A stretch of DNA of 64,000 nucleotides from an uncultured Eubacterium sp. (lineage in GTDB: Bacteria > Bacillota > Clostridia > Peptostreptococcales > Anaerovoracaceae), in contig CAMNSS010000005.1 in assembly GCA_946555345.1 (NCBI GenBank), positions 62,001 to 126,000 of the forward strand, in the 5' to 3' direction. Shown piece after piece: positions 9,333 to 17,639 of this stretch. The notes under the pieces were generated by a model. It was not told the origin of the DNA, ran no database searches, and worked only from the letters and a program-made list of their open reading frames with translations. The translations under genes and the position numbers were made by a program. Numbering within the stretch: position 1 is the stretch's first letter; each line of letters starts with the position of its first letter.

Positions 9333-10469
9333 CTATTTGCTGGCGACTACCTCCAGCAGTTTGCTCTTCAGCTCGCCTTCCATCCTGCGCAGCTCGTTTT
9401 CGGCATCGGCCCTCTTCTGCCTGCCTTCCTGCTGGATCTGCATCACTTCATCCAGCGTGGAGATCAAGGTCTGGTTCGTATGCTGCAAGGTTTCGATATC
9501 GACGATTCCCCGCTCGGTCTCGCGCGCTGTTTCGACTGTCGCCATCTTGAGCGTTTCGGCGTTCTTTTTCAAAAGCTCGTTCGTCATGTCAGTCACTTCC
9601 CGCTGTGCTTTTACCGCTTCATTGGAATGCGCAACGCCAAGCGCCAGCACCATCTGGCTCTTCCACAACGGAATCGTGTTCACCAGCGTGGATTGGATCT
9701 TTTCCACCATCAGGGTGTTGTTTCCCTGTACCATGCGAATCTGCGGCGCAGTCTGGATCGAAATGGTCCTCGTCAGCTCCAGGTCATAGAGCTTCTTCTC
9801 AAAACGCCCGCACTTGGATTCCAAATCCTTTGCCGCCTGCACATCCTCCGGCAGATTGCTCGCCTGCGCTTTTTGCACCAGTTGCGCAAGCTGCCCTGCG
9901 CGAACCTCAGAAAGCTTTTTCTTCCCCGCCAGGATATACATGGTCAGCTCTTTAAAATACGTCAAGTTTGCTTCATACATCTTGTCCAAAACCGCAATAT
10001 CCTTGAGAAGCTGGACTTGATGCCCTTCCAGCACCTTGCAGATCGATTCTACATTCGCTTCCACCTTGTTGTACCGGGCTTTCAGCGCTTCGATCTTATG
10101 CTTTCCCTTCTTGAAAAAGCCGAACACGCCCTTTTCCTCATTGGCGTCAAAACCTTTTAACTCGATGACGACGTTGCTGAGCAGATCGCCCACCTCGCCC
10201 AAATCCTTGGATTTTACTTTTTCGAGGGCGTTCTCCGAAAAGTCGGCCATCTTCTTCTGCGTTCCCGCCCCGTACTGCAATACGGCGGTGGAATCCTCCA
10301 AGTTAATCTGTTTGGAAAAATCGTCCACCATCTTCTGTTCTTCCGCAGAAAGGATGTTATCATCCATCGGCTCTGGTTCTGCGGCCGCCATATTTACGAT
10401 TTCAGCTTTTTCCGCCTCCTGAAAAGGGTCCATCGTCAATGTCGGCGCCGTTGCTTCTTTAAATTCCAT
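9333..10469 (-). CDS. TelA-family toxic anion resistance protein
   Basis: A coiled-coil-rich cytoplasmic protein of the TelA/KlaA family, named for plasmid tellurite resistance but widespread in Bacillota with poorly known function (envelope stress and antimicrobial tolerance have been reported). The 378 residues are almost wholly charged helix, with the family segments around QINLEDSTAVLQYGAGTQKKM and the C-terminal ETERGIVDIETLQHTN. The ATG at 10469 has GGGAGAG about 9 nt upstream; ATGs at 10475 and 10487 are alternatives. It follows xpaC in the same direction, the usual xpaC-telA pairing, separated by a tandem-repeat tract. Confidence 0.88.
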   Translation of the reverse strand: MEFKEATAPTLTMDPFQEAEKAEIVNMAAAEPEPMDDNILSAEEQKMVDDFSKQINLEDSTAVLQYGAGTQKKMADFSENALEKVKSKDLGEVGDLLSNVVIELKGFDANEEKGVFGFFKKGKHKIEALKARYNKVEANVESICKVLEGHQVQLLKDIAVLDKMYEANLTYFKELTMYILAGKKKLSEVRAGQLAQLVQKAQASNLPEDVQAAKDLESKCGRFEKKLYDLELTRTISIQTAPQIRMVQGNNTLMVEKIQSTLVNTIPLWKSQMVLALGVAHSNEAVKAQREVTDMTNELLKKNAETLKMATVETARETERGIVDIETLQHTNQTLISTLDEVMQIQQEGRQKRADAENELRRMEGELKSKLLEVVASK

Positions 10470-10528
10470 ATCCATCGTCTCTCCCATTTTCTTTCTCTTT
10501 ATTTTTCTTATTTTAGAACTCCCGCCCC

Positions 10529-10690
10529 ATCAAGCCTTCCTGCTTCCAGGATTCTGGGAAAACCCGTTTTCCATGAAACAGCCCCGCTTTTGGGAAAATC
10601 CGCCTTCCATTAGGGCTTTTCGTATTTGGCGAAAATCTGCTTTCATTAAGCTTTCTTGTTTTTCGGAAATCCGTCTTCCATTAAGCCTTC
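10529..10690 (-). repeat. Four degenerate 35-36-bp tandem repeats across the xpaC 3' end
   Basis: On the minus strand the phrase CTTAATGGAAGNCGGATTTNC recurs about four times with a 35-36-bp period, beginning inside the last codons of xpaC and running through the xpaC-telA spacer. Repeat starts are near 10685, 10650, 10614 and 10578. Because one period is 35 bp, the xpaC frame meets TAA at the start of the second unit. Confidence 0.8.
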
Positions 10691-11896
10691 CTGTGCCAGC
10701 ATGGTTTGAAGCACCGATATGTCGGCTGATACATCCCACGCCGTATCCTGGAACAGATTATCCAGCAGTTTTTCAAAAGCCCCGTTTAACGTATCCAGCG
10801 TCCCTTCGATTTCCCGTTTGGAGCTGATAATATTATCGCCCTGCACCGGCTGCTGTTCCAGCTCTTCATACGCTTTCAAAAGCTTAATCGTCATCGGCAG
10901 GTAATACTCCATCAGCTTGCGCAGATCCGAAACATTTTCGGGATGGGCTTCCACCTGCTGGAAAATCCGCTTCACCAAAAGCTCCATATGGTAAATCTTT
11001 TCCGATACGTCTTCGCCTGGAATCGCATCGTTGCTCGCCCTGATCTGCCGGATGTATTCATGGCCTTTCTCGATGACCGCTTTGGCTTCGGGCGCTAAGG
11101 ATGCGCCGCGCTGTTCTTCTTCCTCGCGCTGCCTCCGGGCTTCCGCTTCCTGCTGTTTTGCGCCCTCCAGCGCCTTCATGTATTGGCGGTACGCTTCATG
11201 GGATACCATCAGGCACGTTTCCTGCTGATCTAAATGGCCCTGCAAAAACCAACCCCTTTCCAGCATTTTCCTGATATCTTTCACAACGGCCGCCTCATCC
11301 CTGTGGGTATCGGCGGACAAGGCTTTGATGTCCCCATAAGTCCTGCCGTTCAAGCTTCTGACGTATTGGTCAAACCTTTTTGCCAGCGCAAGCGTCCTGC
11401 TCCCCTTCACCGTCAGGAACGCCCCTAATACCGCCATGACGACGTATACGCCAAAAGAGGTTGTCGCCGCTGTATAGAGACCGATCAGCGAACCAAAGAT
11501 TCCCATCCCCAAAGGACCGATGCTCGACATCAGCAAAAGAATCCCGCCGACCAGCATTGCGATCGCACCGCCGCGCCGTTTTCCGCTCTTGGCAAAATAT
11601 CCAGCTTGCATATTTGCATAAGGCCTCACATGGTAGCGGTAAGACCCGTATTTTTGACGACTGTCTTCATTCCCATGCGCCTGCTGCCCGCTTGGCGCAG
11701 CCTGCGGCTTCTGTCCGGAGAGGTTAAAGTCCCAGCCGCCATTTCCGGGCGCATCACCGCCGTCAAAGCCCTGGAATGCCTTCCGTACCGTATTTGTAAT
11801 CGTATCATTGAGATGCCCAAAATTTCCCATATGTACTGCATCCTCGATGATCTTGTTCAAGTCCTGTCCCAAATTATTCCAACCCTTGTCTGCCAT
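10646..11896 (-). CDS. XpaC-like protein (5-bromo-4-chloroindolyl phosphate hydrolysis family)
   Basis: A membrane protein of the XpaC family, first noted for hydrolysis of an indolyl phosphate dye and usually encoded next to telA; its physiological role is not established. The 416 residues comprise a Gly/Gln-rich N-terminal part, two close hydrophobic segments at about 108-155, then a long cytoplasmic helical domain with a charged stretch near 245-265 (EARRQREEEEQRG). GGAGG lies 5 nt before the ATG. The last dozen codons are the first unit of a tandem DNA repeat that continues past the stop, so the C terminus (LMEDGFPKNKKA) may be a recent addition. Probably cotranscribed with telA. Confidence 0.85.
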   Translation of the reverse strand: MADKGWNNLGQDLNKIIEDAVHMGNFGHLNDTITNTVRKAFQGFDGGDAPGNGGWDFNLSGQKPQAAPSGQQAHGNEDSRQKYGSYRYHVRPYANMQAGYFAKSGKRRGGAIAMLVGGILLLMSSIGPLGMGIFGSLIGLYTAATTSFGVYVVMAVLGAFLTVKGSRTLALAKRFDQYVRSLNGRTYGDIKALSADTHRDEAAVVKDIRKMLERGWFLQGHLDQQETCLMVSHEAYRQYMKALEGAKQQEAEARRQREEEEQRGASLAPEAKAVIEKGHEYIRQIRASNDAIPGEDVSEKIYHMELLVKRIFQQVEAHPENVSDLRKLMEYYLPMTIKLLKAYEELEQQPVQGDNIISSKREIEGTLDTLNGAFEKLLDNLFQDTAWDVSADISVLQTMLAQEGLMEDGFPKNKKA

Positions 11897-11965
11897 ACGT
11901 GCCTCCGAATCTCAATACATTTTAATTGCTTCCTATATATTATCATAGATTGAAAAAGAACAAAA

Positions 11966-12008
11966 GGGCAAAACGCATGATTCCATAAAGCGTTCCGCCC
12001 TCTTTTTT
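11966..12008. terminator. Terminator downstream of folT
   Basis: GGGCAAAACGC (11966-11976) pairs with GCGTTCCGCCC (11990-12000) with a small mismatch. On the minus strand the stem is followed by TTTTGTTCTTTTT, ending the folate unit before xpaC; on the plus strand it is followed by TCTTTTTT. Confidence 0.78.
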
Positions 12009-12099
12009 AAAATATGAACTGGCAAAGCCCCTGCTGGCAAAGCGGCAAATGGATGTATCAGCCAAACGGCTTTTTGCCGCCTGCTGCTTTACCGCCCAT

Positions 12100-12606
12100 T
12101 TACTGCGTAACCGCCTCCCGTGCAGGCGCAAGCATCTTCGTAATTGCCAGGATACCGACAAACATAACCGGAATCATCACCAGGCACTGCACGGCGCGGG
12201 TCGCCAAAAGCGGGACAAACGGCGACCCATACAAGATAGAAATCCACAGGGAATTGAGAAGCAGGCTCAGCACAAGCTGGTCGACCGCCACGGCAGCCGC
12301 AATGCGCACCGCACTCTGCTTCTTATGCAGCAGAACACCATATAACAGTCCAGCTAAGACCGCTGTGAAGGTAAATCCGGGGAAATACGCCCCGATGGGG
12401 AACAAGGTCGCACCGAGAAAGTCCCCGAGCCCCGCCACGATCGCACCGAAGATGGGGCCGAAAAAATACGCAGCAATCACAACGCTGACAAAGGTAAATC
12501 CAATTTTGAGATTCCACGCATTGATCGATAAAAATCTCGACAAGATGATGTTGAGCGCAATCAAAATCCCTGCTGTAACTAACATTTTCGTGTTCATTTT
12601 TTTCAT
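12100..12606 (-). CDS. folT: Folate-family ECF transporter S component
   Basis: Integral-membrane substrate-binding subunit of an energy-coupling factor vitamin transporter, predicted to import folates using a shared EcfA-EcfA'-EcfT module not in this window. The 168-residue protein has about six hydrophobic segments and the FolT-type N terminus with ILSRFLSI near residues 21-28. AAAGGAG lies 9 nt before the ATG at 12606. It is the last gene behind fhs-fchA-folD, and a THF-type riboswitch fills the folD-folT gap, which independently supports folate as substrate. The expression platform suggests that folate excess blocks its translation. Confidence 0.9.
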   Translation of the reverse strand: MKKMNTKMLVTAGILIALNIILSRFLSINAWNLKIGFTFVSVVIAAYFFGPIFGAIVAGLGDFLGATLFPIGAYFPGFTFTAVLAGLLYGVLLHKKQSAVRIAAAVAVDQLVLSLLLNSLWISILYGSPFVPLLATRAVQCLVMIPVMFVGILAITKMLAPAREAVTQ

Positions 12607-12615
12607 ACTAAAAAA

Positions 12616-12665
12616 CTCCTTTCATGACAGTTGCCACAAAAGGAATCCATTCTCCTTTGGTGGCA
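12616..12665 (-). promoter_or_regulatory. Expression platform of the THF riboswitch (RBS-sequestering switch)
   Basis: A hairpin with 13-bp arms and one mismatch (12653-12665 with 12632-12644) lies between the aptamer and the folT RBS. Its outer 5' arm shares bases with the 3' strand of aptamer P1 (12662-12666). Its 3' arm contains UUCCUUUU (12638-12645), which can instead pair with the folT Shine-Dalgarno GAAAGGAG. When ligand holds P1 together, the freed UUCCUUUU could mask the RBS, a translational off-switch. The mechanism is inferred. Confidence 0.6.
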
Positions 12666-12757
12666 GCGGACGCAGGCACAGCAACGCGAAACATTGATCT
12701 CTTTTGTCTCTTCGTCCAACGGCAACATCCCATCCGTTGGCACTTAACGCACTGCCC
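12662..12757 (-). promoter_or_regulatory. Tetrahydrofolate (THF) riboswitch aptamer
   Basis: The minus-strand sequence carries conserved blocks of the THF riboswitch family in order: GCGTTAAGTG, a hairpin CCAACGG ... CCGTTGG enclosing ATGGGATGTTG, ACGAA, and the 3' block TGCGTCCGCT. P1 can form between GGCAG (12752-12756) and CTGCC (12662-12666). The aptamer starts immediately after the folD stop codon and precedes folT, a known regulon member of this class. Confidence 0.85.
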
Positions 12758-13621
12758 TTACTCTGACAACAATTGTTTTCTTTTCGCGGCTTCTATTATA
12801 TGCGATACCAGCACGCAAGCCGTAACCGACCCAACGCCTCCCGGTACCGGCGTAATAGCGCCCACAACAGGCTCGGCCTCTGCAAACCTCACGTCGCCGC
12901 AAAGCTTGCCTTTTTCTTCATTCCAGCCGATGCCCACATCTATAACGACCTGCCCCTTGCGAAAATACTCTGCTCCGATGCTTTCCATCTTCCCGGTGCA
13001 GACAAGCAGGATGTCCGCTTCCTTGGCGATGGAAGGCATATCCAGAGTTTTCGTGTGGCAGATTGTTACCGTAGCATTCCTGTGCATGAGCAGCATGGAT
13101 ACAGGGCGTCCCACAACTAGGGAGCGGCCAAGCACCACGGCTCTTTTTCCCGCACAGTCGATTCCATAATAATCTAAAATTTCCATAGCGGCCTGTGCCG
13201 TACAAGGCACAAAGCCTGCCTCGGTATTCGTAAACACCCCGGCAAGGGATGCATCCGTACAACCGTCGATATCCTTCGCCGGATTCAGCATTTGGCGCGC
13301 CTTCTCGCTATCCAGATGCGGCGGAAGCGGCCGGAACATGAGGATTCCGTGTACCGCCGGGTCTTCGTTTAGCTTTTCCAGCGTATCAAAAAATGTACCG
13401 CTGTCCACGCTTGCAGGAAGCACAACACCCTTGACGCGTACGCCGAGAGCGGCGCAACGCTTTTTCACGCCTTTTTCATAAGATAAATCGTCCGGGCGTT
13501 CCCCGATGCGGAGGATTGCCAAGGTTGGCGTGACTCCACGCAGCTCCAAAGCTTTTACCTCGCTGGCCATCCGTTCGGAAAGCGCCGCTGCAACCGGCGC
13601 GCCCTCTAACCGTTTCGCCAT
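12758..13621 (-). CDS. folD: FolD-family methylene-THF dehydrogenase, cyclohydrolase residues replaced
   Basis: FolD normally oxidises 5,10-methylene-THF to methenyl-THF with NAD(P) and then hydrolyses it to 10-formyl-THF. The 287-residue protein keeps the family length, the Rossmann motif VVLGRSLVVGRPVSMLL and the signature PVPGGVGSVT. Ungapped alignment with E. coli FolD around Tyr50 places Val52 where catalytic Lys54 should be (SYEKGVKKRC), and Phe96 where Gln98 of VQLPLP should be (MFRPLP); the aspartate of DIDG remains. It is therefore predicted to be mainly a dehydrogenase, with the neighbouring FchA doing the cyclohydrolase step. Its ATG directly abuts the fchA stop (TGAATG). Confidence 0.9.
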   Translation of the reverse strand: MAKRLEGAPVAAALSERMASEVKALELRGVTPTLAILRIGERPDDLSYEKGVKKRCAALGVRVKGVVLPASVDSGTFFDTLEKLNEDPAVHGILMFRPLPPHLDSEKARQMLNPAKDIDGCTDASLAGVFTNTEAGFVPCTAQAAMEILDYYGIDCAGKRAVVLGRSLVVGRPVSMLLMHRNATVTICHTKTLDMPSIAKEADILLVCTGKMESIGAEYFRKGQVVIDVGIGWNEEKGKLCGDVRFAEAEPVVGAITPVPGGVGSVTACVLVSHIIEAAKRKQLLSE

Positions 13622-14263
13622 TCAAGTAACCTCCCTTACCACCATTTCATAAGCCTGCGAAGCCATGCGGCAATATTTTTCCAGCATTGCAGAGGCTTTT
13701 CGGTCCATGGATTCCGCCAGCTTCCTGTCCTGCATGGATTTGGTATTGATATATACATTCAAAGCTGCGCTTTCCAGAGCCGCCCTGCACATGGCGGCAG
13801 CGCATCCCGCATCCGAAACGGCAATCGCGCTGCCCTTTTCGGCATACACGGTGGTTAGTTCTATGGCCTCACAGCAAGCCTCCATAATTTGCAGCGGCAC
13901 TTGCGCAGCCTCCCGCAAGGCGTTTTCCATCACGGCAGCCCTGCCCGGATCATCCTTTGGAATGCTGTAAGCCGCAGACAACGGTGCAAATGCTTGCGCA
14001 TCCTTCTCTGCCAGCAGCAAAAGCTCATTGCGCAAAGCGCAGGCTTTCTCATTCGCAGAAATGATATCCGCTTCCACAGCAGCATACTTTTTCTTTCCCA
14101 CTGTCAACGCGCCCACCATGTTCCCCAGCGCAATGCCGACTGCGCCAGCCAAGGCCGACGCACCGCCGCCGCCGGGAACAGGAGCATTTGAGGCGAGCTT
14201 TCCCAGAAACTGATCCAAGCGCATCTGTGCCAAGGAAGCTTCCCCTATCTCTATTTTCGACAA
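13622..14263 (-). CDS. fchA: FchA-type methenyl-THF cyclohydrolase / cyclodeaminase family protein
   Basis: Member of the formimino-THF cyclodeaminase family, whose short stand-alone bacterial forms are found with fhs and folD and act as methenyl-THF cyclohydrolase or cyclodeaminase. The 213 residues are all-helical with the glycine-rich APVPGGGGASALAGA near residues 27-41 and DAGCAAAMCRAALESAALNV near 149-168. The start is TTG at 14263, with AGGAGG 7 nt upstream; no better ATG exists. There is no gap to folD. Because the adjoining FolD lacks cyclohydrolase residues, methenyl-THF hydrolysis is the more likely job here; no histidine degradation genes are nearby to support formimino-THF as substrate. 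Confidence 0.9.
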   Translation of the reverse strand: MSKIEIGEASLAQMRLDQFLGKLASNAPVPGGGGASALAGAVGIALGNMVGALTVGKKKYAAVEADIISANEKACALRNELLLLAEKDAQAFAPLSAAYSIPKDDPGRAAVMENALREAAQVPLQIMEACCEAIELTTVYAEKGSAIAVSDAGCAAAMCRAALESAALNVYINTKSMQDRKLAESMDRKASAMLEKYCRMASQAYEMVVREVT

Positions 14264-14413
14264 ATTTTTTCCTCCATACTATCCTTTATCATGATCGTCG
14301 GACTGTCACCGATATATCGCCGGCCTATTGCTAGTCTATCGCCGATCTGCCACCGGCCCATCATTCCCCTGTCATCGGCCTAGTGCCATGATTACCAGCC
14401 TATCCCCGTCCGC
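14264..14413. repeat. Decayed short repeats in the fhs-fchA spacer
   Basis: About 150 bp in which phrases like ATCGCCGGCC, ATCGCCGAT and TCATCGGCC recur at roughly 35-40-bp spacing. No gene or clear terminator is seen. The spacer is wider than the zero-length fchA-folD junction, so fhs and fchA may be cotranscribed through it or separately started. Confidence 0.4.
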
Positions 14414-16090
14414 TTAGAAAAGCCCGGAAATTACGCCGTTTTCATCGACATCGATTCGTTCTGCCGCCGGGACTTTCGGAAGGCCCGGCATCGTCATGAT
14501 GTCGCCTGTCAGCGCTACGAGAAAGCCCGCGCCAGCGGATACCTTTAGATTTCGCACCTGGACGGTAAAGCCCTTCGGTGCGCCCAGTTTGCCCGGGTCA
14601 TCTGAAAAGCTGTATTGCGTCTTCGCCATGCAAATCGGCAAATCGCCAAAGCCCAACGCTTCGAGCTGTTTGAGCTGCTTAACCGCATTGCCTGCGAGCT
14701 GTACGCCGTCCGCATGGTATATGCGCGTGGCAATGGCATTCAGCTTGTCCATAATCGAAGCCTTTTCATCATAACAAAATTCAAATGCATTCGCTTCTTC
14801 GCAAAGCTTCACGACTTCTTCAGCAAGCCGCCTGCCGCCTTCGCCGCCCTTTGCCCATACCTCGGACAGCACGGCTTTCACGCCCTTTTCCCTGCACTTT
14901 TCTTCCACCAAGGCCAGTTCCGCTTCGGTATCCGCCGGAAACGCGTTGATTGCCACCACGCAAGGCAGCTTATATACCCCGCTGATGTTTTCCACGTGCT
15001 GCAACAGGTTCGGAATCCCTGCTTCCAACGCAGCAAGATTTTCACTGTTCAAATCGGCCTTTGCCACGCCGCCATGCGCTTTAAGCGCGCGAACCGTAGC
15101 AACGATTACGACTGCCGACGGTTTCAGCCCTGCCATGCGGCACTTGATGTCTAAGAACTTTTCCGCCCCCAGATCCGCGCCAAAGCCAGCTTCTGTAATG
15201 GCATAATCGCCCAGCTTCATCGCCATCCGCGTAGCGGTCACGGAATTGCATCCATGGGCGATATTTGCAAATGGGCCGCCGTGGATAAACGCTGGCGTTC
15301 CCTCCAAGGTCTGTACCAAGTTCGGCTTTAACGCATCCTTGAGCAGGGCAGCCATCGCGCCCTGCGCCTTTAGTTCACCTGCCGTAACAGGTTTATCATC
15401 GTAAGTATAGGCGACGATGATGCGCGCCAGTCTTTCTTTCAGGTCAGCGATATCGCTTGCCAGGCAAAGGACAGCCATCACCTCAGAAGCCACCGTAATA
15501 TCGAAGCCATCTTCACGCGGCGTCCCGTTCGGCTTGCCCCCAAGACCGTCCACGATGTTCCGGAGCTGCCTGTCGTTCATGTCCACCGCTCTTTTCCAGG
15601 TGATCTTTCTCGGATCGATGCCCAGGCTGTTTCCCTGCTGGATATGGTTGTCCAGCATCGCCGCCAGCAGGTTGTTCGCAGCGCCGATGGCATGGAAATC
15701 GCCGGTAAAATGCAGGTTGATATCCTCCATCGGAACAACCTGTGCATACCCGCCGCCTGCTGCGCCGCCCTTAACGCCAAATACCGGCCCGAGGGACGGT
15801 TCGCGTAGCGCCACCACGGCGTTCTTGCCTATTTTGCGAAGCCCGTCCGCAAGTCCGACCGTGGTCGTCGTCTTTCCTTCTCCGGCAGGCGTCGGATTGA
15901 TTGCCGTTACCAAAACCAGCTTCGCATTCGGCGCTTCCGCTTTATCCTTTAACAGCGCATAATCCACCTTGGCCTTAAAATGGCCGTACTGTTCCAAATA
16001 CTTATCATCAATTCCCGCAGATGCCGCGATTTCCGTAATCTTTTTCTTCTGGCAACCCTGCGCAATTTCAATATCGGACTTATAGCTCAT
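14414..16090 (-). CDS. fhs: Formate--tetrahydrofolate ligase (formyl-THF synthetase)
   Basis: Catalyses ATP-dependent formation of 10-formyl-THF from formate and THF, the entry to the methyl branch of one-carbon metabolism and of the Wood-Ljungdahl pathway where present. The 558-residue product has the usual length. The P-loop region is seen in [19 protein letters not shown]-like sequence near residue 65 (here [14 protein letters not shown]), with EPSLGPVFG and the [11 protein letters not shown] segment after it. The ATG at 16090 has AGGAGG 7 nt upstream; a frame open to 16183 adds 31 residues not expected in the family. First gene of the fhs-fchA-folD-folT array, preceded by a good sigma-A promoter. 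Confidence 0.97.
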   Translation of the reverse strand: MSYKSDIEIAQGCQKKKITEIAASAGIDDKYLEQYGHFKAKVDYALLKDKAEAPNAKLVLVTAINPTPAGEGKTTTTVGLADGLRKIGKNAVVALREPSLGPVFGVKGGAAGGGYAQVVPMEDINLHFTGDFHAIGAANNLLAAMLDNHIQQGNSLGIDPRKITWKRAVDMNDRQLRNIVDGLGGKPNGTPREDGFDITVASEVMAVLCLASDIADLKERLARIIVAYTYDDKPVTAGELKAQGAMAALLKDALKPNLVQTLEGTPAFIHGGPFANIAHGCNSVTATRMAMKLGDYAITEAGFGADLGAEKFLDIKCRMAGLKPSAVVIVATVRALKAHGGVAKADLNSENLAALEAGIPNLLQHVENISGVYKLPCVVAINAFPADTEAELALVEEKCREKGVKAVLSEVWAKGGEGGRRLAEEVVKLCEEANAFEFCYDEKASIMDKLNAIATRIYHADGVQLAGNAVKQLKQLEALGFGDLPICMAKTQYSFSDDPGKLGAPKGFTVQVRNLKVSAGAGFLVALTGDIMTMPGLPKVPAAERIDVDENGVISGLF

Positions 16091-16230
16091 CTCCTGACCT
16101 CCTGTTTGATTGATTAAAACATCTATACCTCGATTATCGATACCGTTTTCCCTTCTATCAAACCGCTTGCGTACAGCATTCATACAGATATCGAGAGCCT
16201 TCTTTACCGCTCTGATACAACAACCTCTCT

Positions 16231-16264
16231 AGTATACCATTAATTCCGCTATTATCAAATAGCG
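16231..16264 (-). promoter_or_regulatory. fhs promoter with an overlapping inverted repeat
   Basis: On the minus strand TTGATA, a 16-nt spacer and an extended -10 TGGTATACT form a strong sigma-A-type promoter about 135 nt before the fhs start. A perfect inverted repeat CGCTATT-4-AATAGCG (16247-16264) covers the -35 box and is a candidate repressor operator. In the rest of the 374-bp gap (16091-16464) only this promoter and the gerQ terminator were found; the leader shows no THF aptamer. Confidence 0.65.
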
Positions 16265-16419
16265 AGACCATGTAATTTTTTCTTGTTTTGATTTTTGTAC
16301 AATGCTGCTGCCCCGCAGGTATGCGTCAATCAAAGCCGTTATACACGCAAAGAGGCCGCTGTCCGCATGAAAAAAGGGGCTTCCCGCCGCAGATCCAAAA
16401 TAGGCTGGCCGCCGCCATG

Positions 16420-16445
16420 AAAAAGAGCCGGCTACCGCCGGCTCC
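16420..16445 (-). terminator. Terminator of the cwlJ-gerQ unit
   Basis: On the minus strand GAGCCGGCGGTAGCCGGCTC is followed by TTTTT, a compact GC-rich intrinsic terminator about 20 nt past the gerQ-like stop. Confidence 0.85.
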
Positions 16446-16464
16446 CATCATTGCCACCTCGCCG

Positions 16465-17148
16465 TTAAGACCTGGAAGGTCTCGTAAGCGGACCCACAAC
16501 TGCTGAATAATACACGTACATCTGTTTGATTCCGTAAATGTCGAGAATCCTGACATCCTGATTGGAATATTCCTGCAAAATAATGTAATTGATTCCCACG
16601 CCGATCAAAAATCCGTCGAAATCCTGTGTCGTATTCGATCCGATTAGCTGCTGTACCCGCACAAACCTGCCGATCTGCGTCCTGAAAATACCATTCAAAT
16701 ACTGTAAGGAATTGTAATCCAGAATCTCGCTATATTCCGGCGGCAGCAACGGATTTGCCGGAACCGTAAACGTAGGATTATTGGGGATCACCTGCGGAAA
16801 TGTCTCTGGAGAGCTGAAATTTCCGCCACCGCCTCCGACATTTCCGATCATATTGATCTCGGAAACGGGAATATCCCCTTCGCCCGTGCCTGTACCAGCA
16901 TCGCTCGGCGTGCCTGTGTTCACAAGAACCTGTGTCATATCTTTGCGCGGAAGGCAAAGGTTTCTTTCCTGGCTGGCAGCCCCCTGGTTTGCATTCGCCT
17001 GATTCGCTGCCGCTTGATTTGCCGACAGTTGATTGCCTGCCGCCTGATTGGCTGCCCCTTGGCTTGCCGCCCCTTGATTTGCTTCCATCTGCCTGCCCGC
17101 CGCCTGGTTTATACCCATTTGATTTGCTTCCATCTGGTTCATCGCCAT
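16465..17148 (-). CDS. gerQ: GerQ-like spore coat protein with Asn/Gln/Ala-rich N terminus
   Basis: The C-terminal 90 or so residues (about 135-227) resemble the GerQ/YwdL domain: a YLNGIFRTQIGRFVRV helix-strand entry, a central strand pair in FDGFLIGVGINYIILQEY, and the ending VRILDIYGIKQMYVYY. In Bacillus, GerQ is a coat protein needed to place the cortex hydrolase CwlJ, and here the gene lies 18 nt behind a cwlJ-like gene. The first 60 residues are a low-complexity repeat of NQ, AANQ and GAASQ phrases, unusual for the family, perhaps a cross-linkable coat segment. The ATG at 17148 is preferred (AGAGG 8 nt upstream); ATG 17154 and GTG 17157 are alternatives. Expected in the mother cell. Confidence 0.78.
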   Translation of the reverse strand: MAMNQMEANQMGINQAAGRQMEANQGAASQGAANQAAGNQLSANQAAANQANANQGAASQERNLCLPRKDMTQVLVNTGTPSDAGTGTGEGDIPVSEINMIGNVGGGGGNFSSPETFPQVIPNNPTFTVPANPLLPPEYSEILDYNSLQYLNGIFRTQIGRFVRVQQLIGSNTTQDFDGFLIGVGINYIILQEYSNQDVRILDIYGIKQMYVYYSAVVGPLTRPSRS

Positions 17149-17166
17149 ATGCATCACCTCTTTGAT

Positions 17167-17604
17167 TTAAGTATTCGCATAATAGACGGTAGGAATATAG
17201 AAGCAATGTTCATTTACCCGGTTGTGAATCACGCCCACACGGGTTGGGAAGTAATTCGGACATACCCAGCTGTAAGGATTATGAAAGAACAGCGAATGAT
17301 CGACCCCTGCCAGAATCCCTCCTGAAAGCGCCCAGTCCGCAATATCATAATGCTCCTGCGTCGGCGTCATGTTGTAAACATTCTGGGGATTATAACCGCC
17401 TCCTACAGAGGTTCTCATACAGGTGAACTGTCCTGGCTGTTCGATCACTGCCCGCACATCGCCGCCTCTGTTAATGCGCGAAAACTCCCCGTAAGTAATA
17501 TTAGCCCGGTTCATGATAACCGTTGCGACGCCTTGCATCCCGGGGTATCCTTCACCGCCCGCTTCACACTGTATCAGCCGTGCAAAAAGCTCTCTTGTAT
17601 CCAT
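17167..17604 (-). CDS. cwlJ: CwlJ-like spore cortex-lytic cell wall hydrolase
   Basis: Hydrolase_2 (SleB/CwlJ) family enzyme that degrades cortex peptidoglycan during germination. At 145 residues it has only the catalytic domain and no signal peptide, the form of CwlJ (about 142 residues in B. subtilis) rather than SleB. The catalytic glutamate lies in IQCEAGGEG (residue 14), followed by GVATVIMNR and the NPYSWVCPNYFPTRVG region. It is the first gene of a two-gene unit with the gerQ-like gene, matching the known CwlJ-GerQ partnership. A mother-cell type promoter lies just upstream, overlapping the end of spoVAF. Confidence 0.9.
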   Translation of the reverse strand: MDTRELFARLIQCEAGGEGYPGMQGVATVIMNRANITYGEFSRINRGGDVRAVIEQPGQFTCMRTSVGGGYNPQNVYNMTPTQEHYDIADWALSGGILAGVDHSLFFHNPYSWVCPNYFPTRVGVIHNRVNEHCFYIPTVYYANT

Positions 17605-17639
17605 TGCTTCATATCTCCACCTTTCAATTATTACTAAAG

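Noticed and set aside
10530-10739. 69-codon frame overlapping the end of xpaC
   Set aside because: It is a reading of the tandem repeat tract in another frame.
16091-16183. N-terminal extension of Fhs to a start at 16183
   Set aside because: The ATG at 16090 has an ideal AGGAGG and gives the standard family length; the extension contains no conserved sequence.
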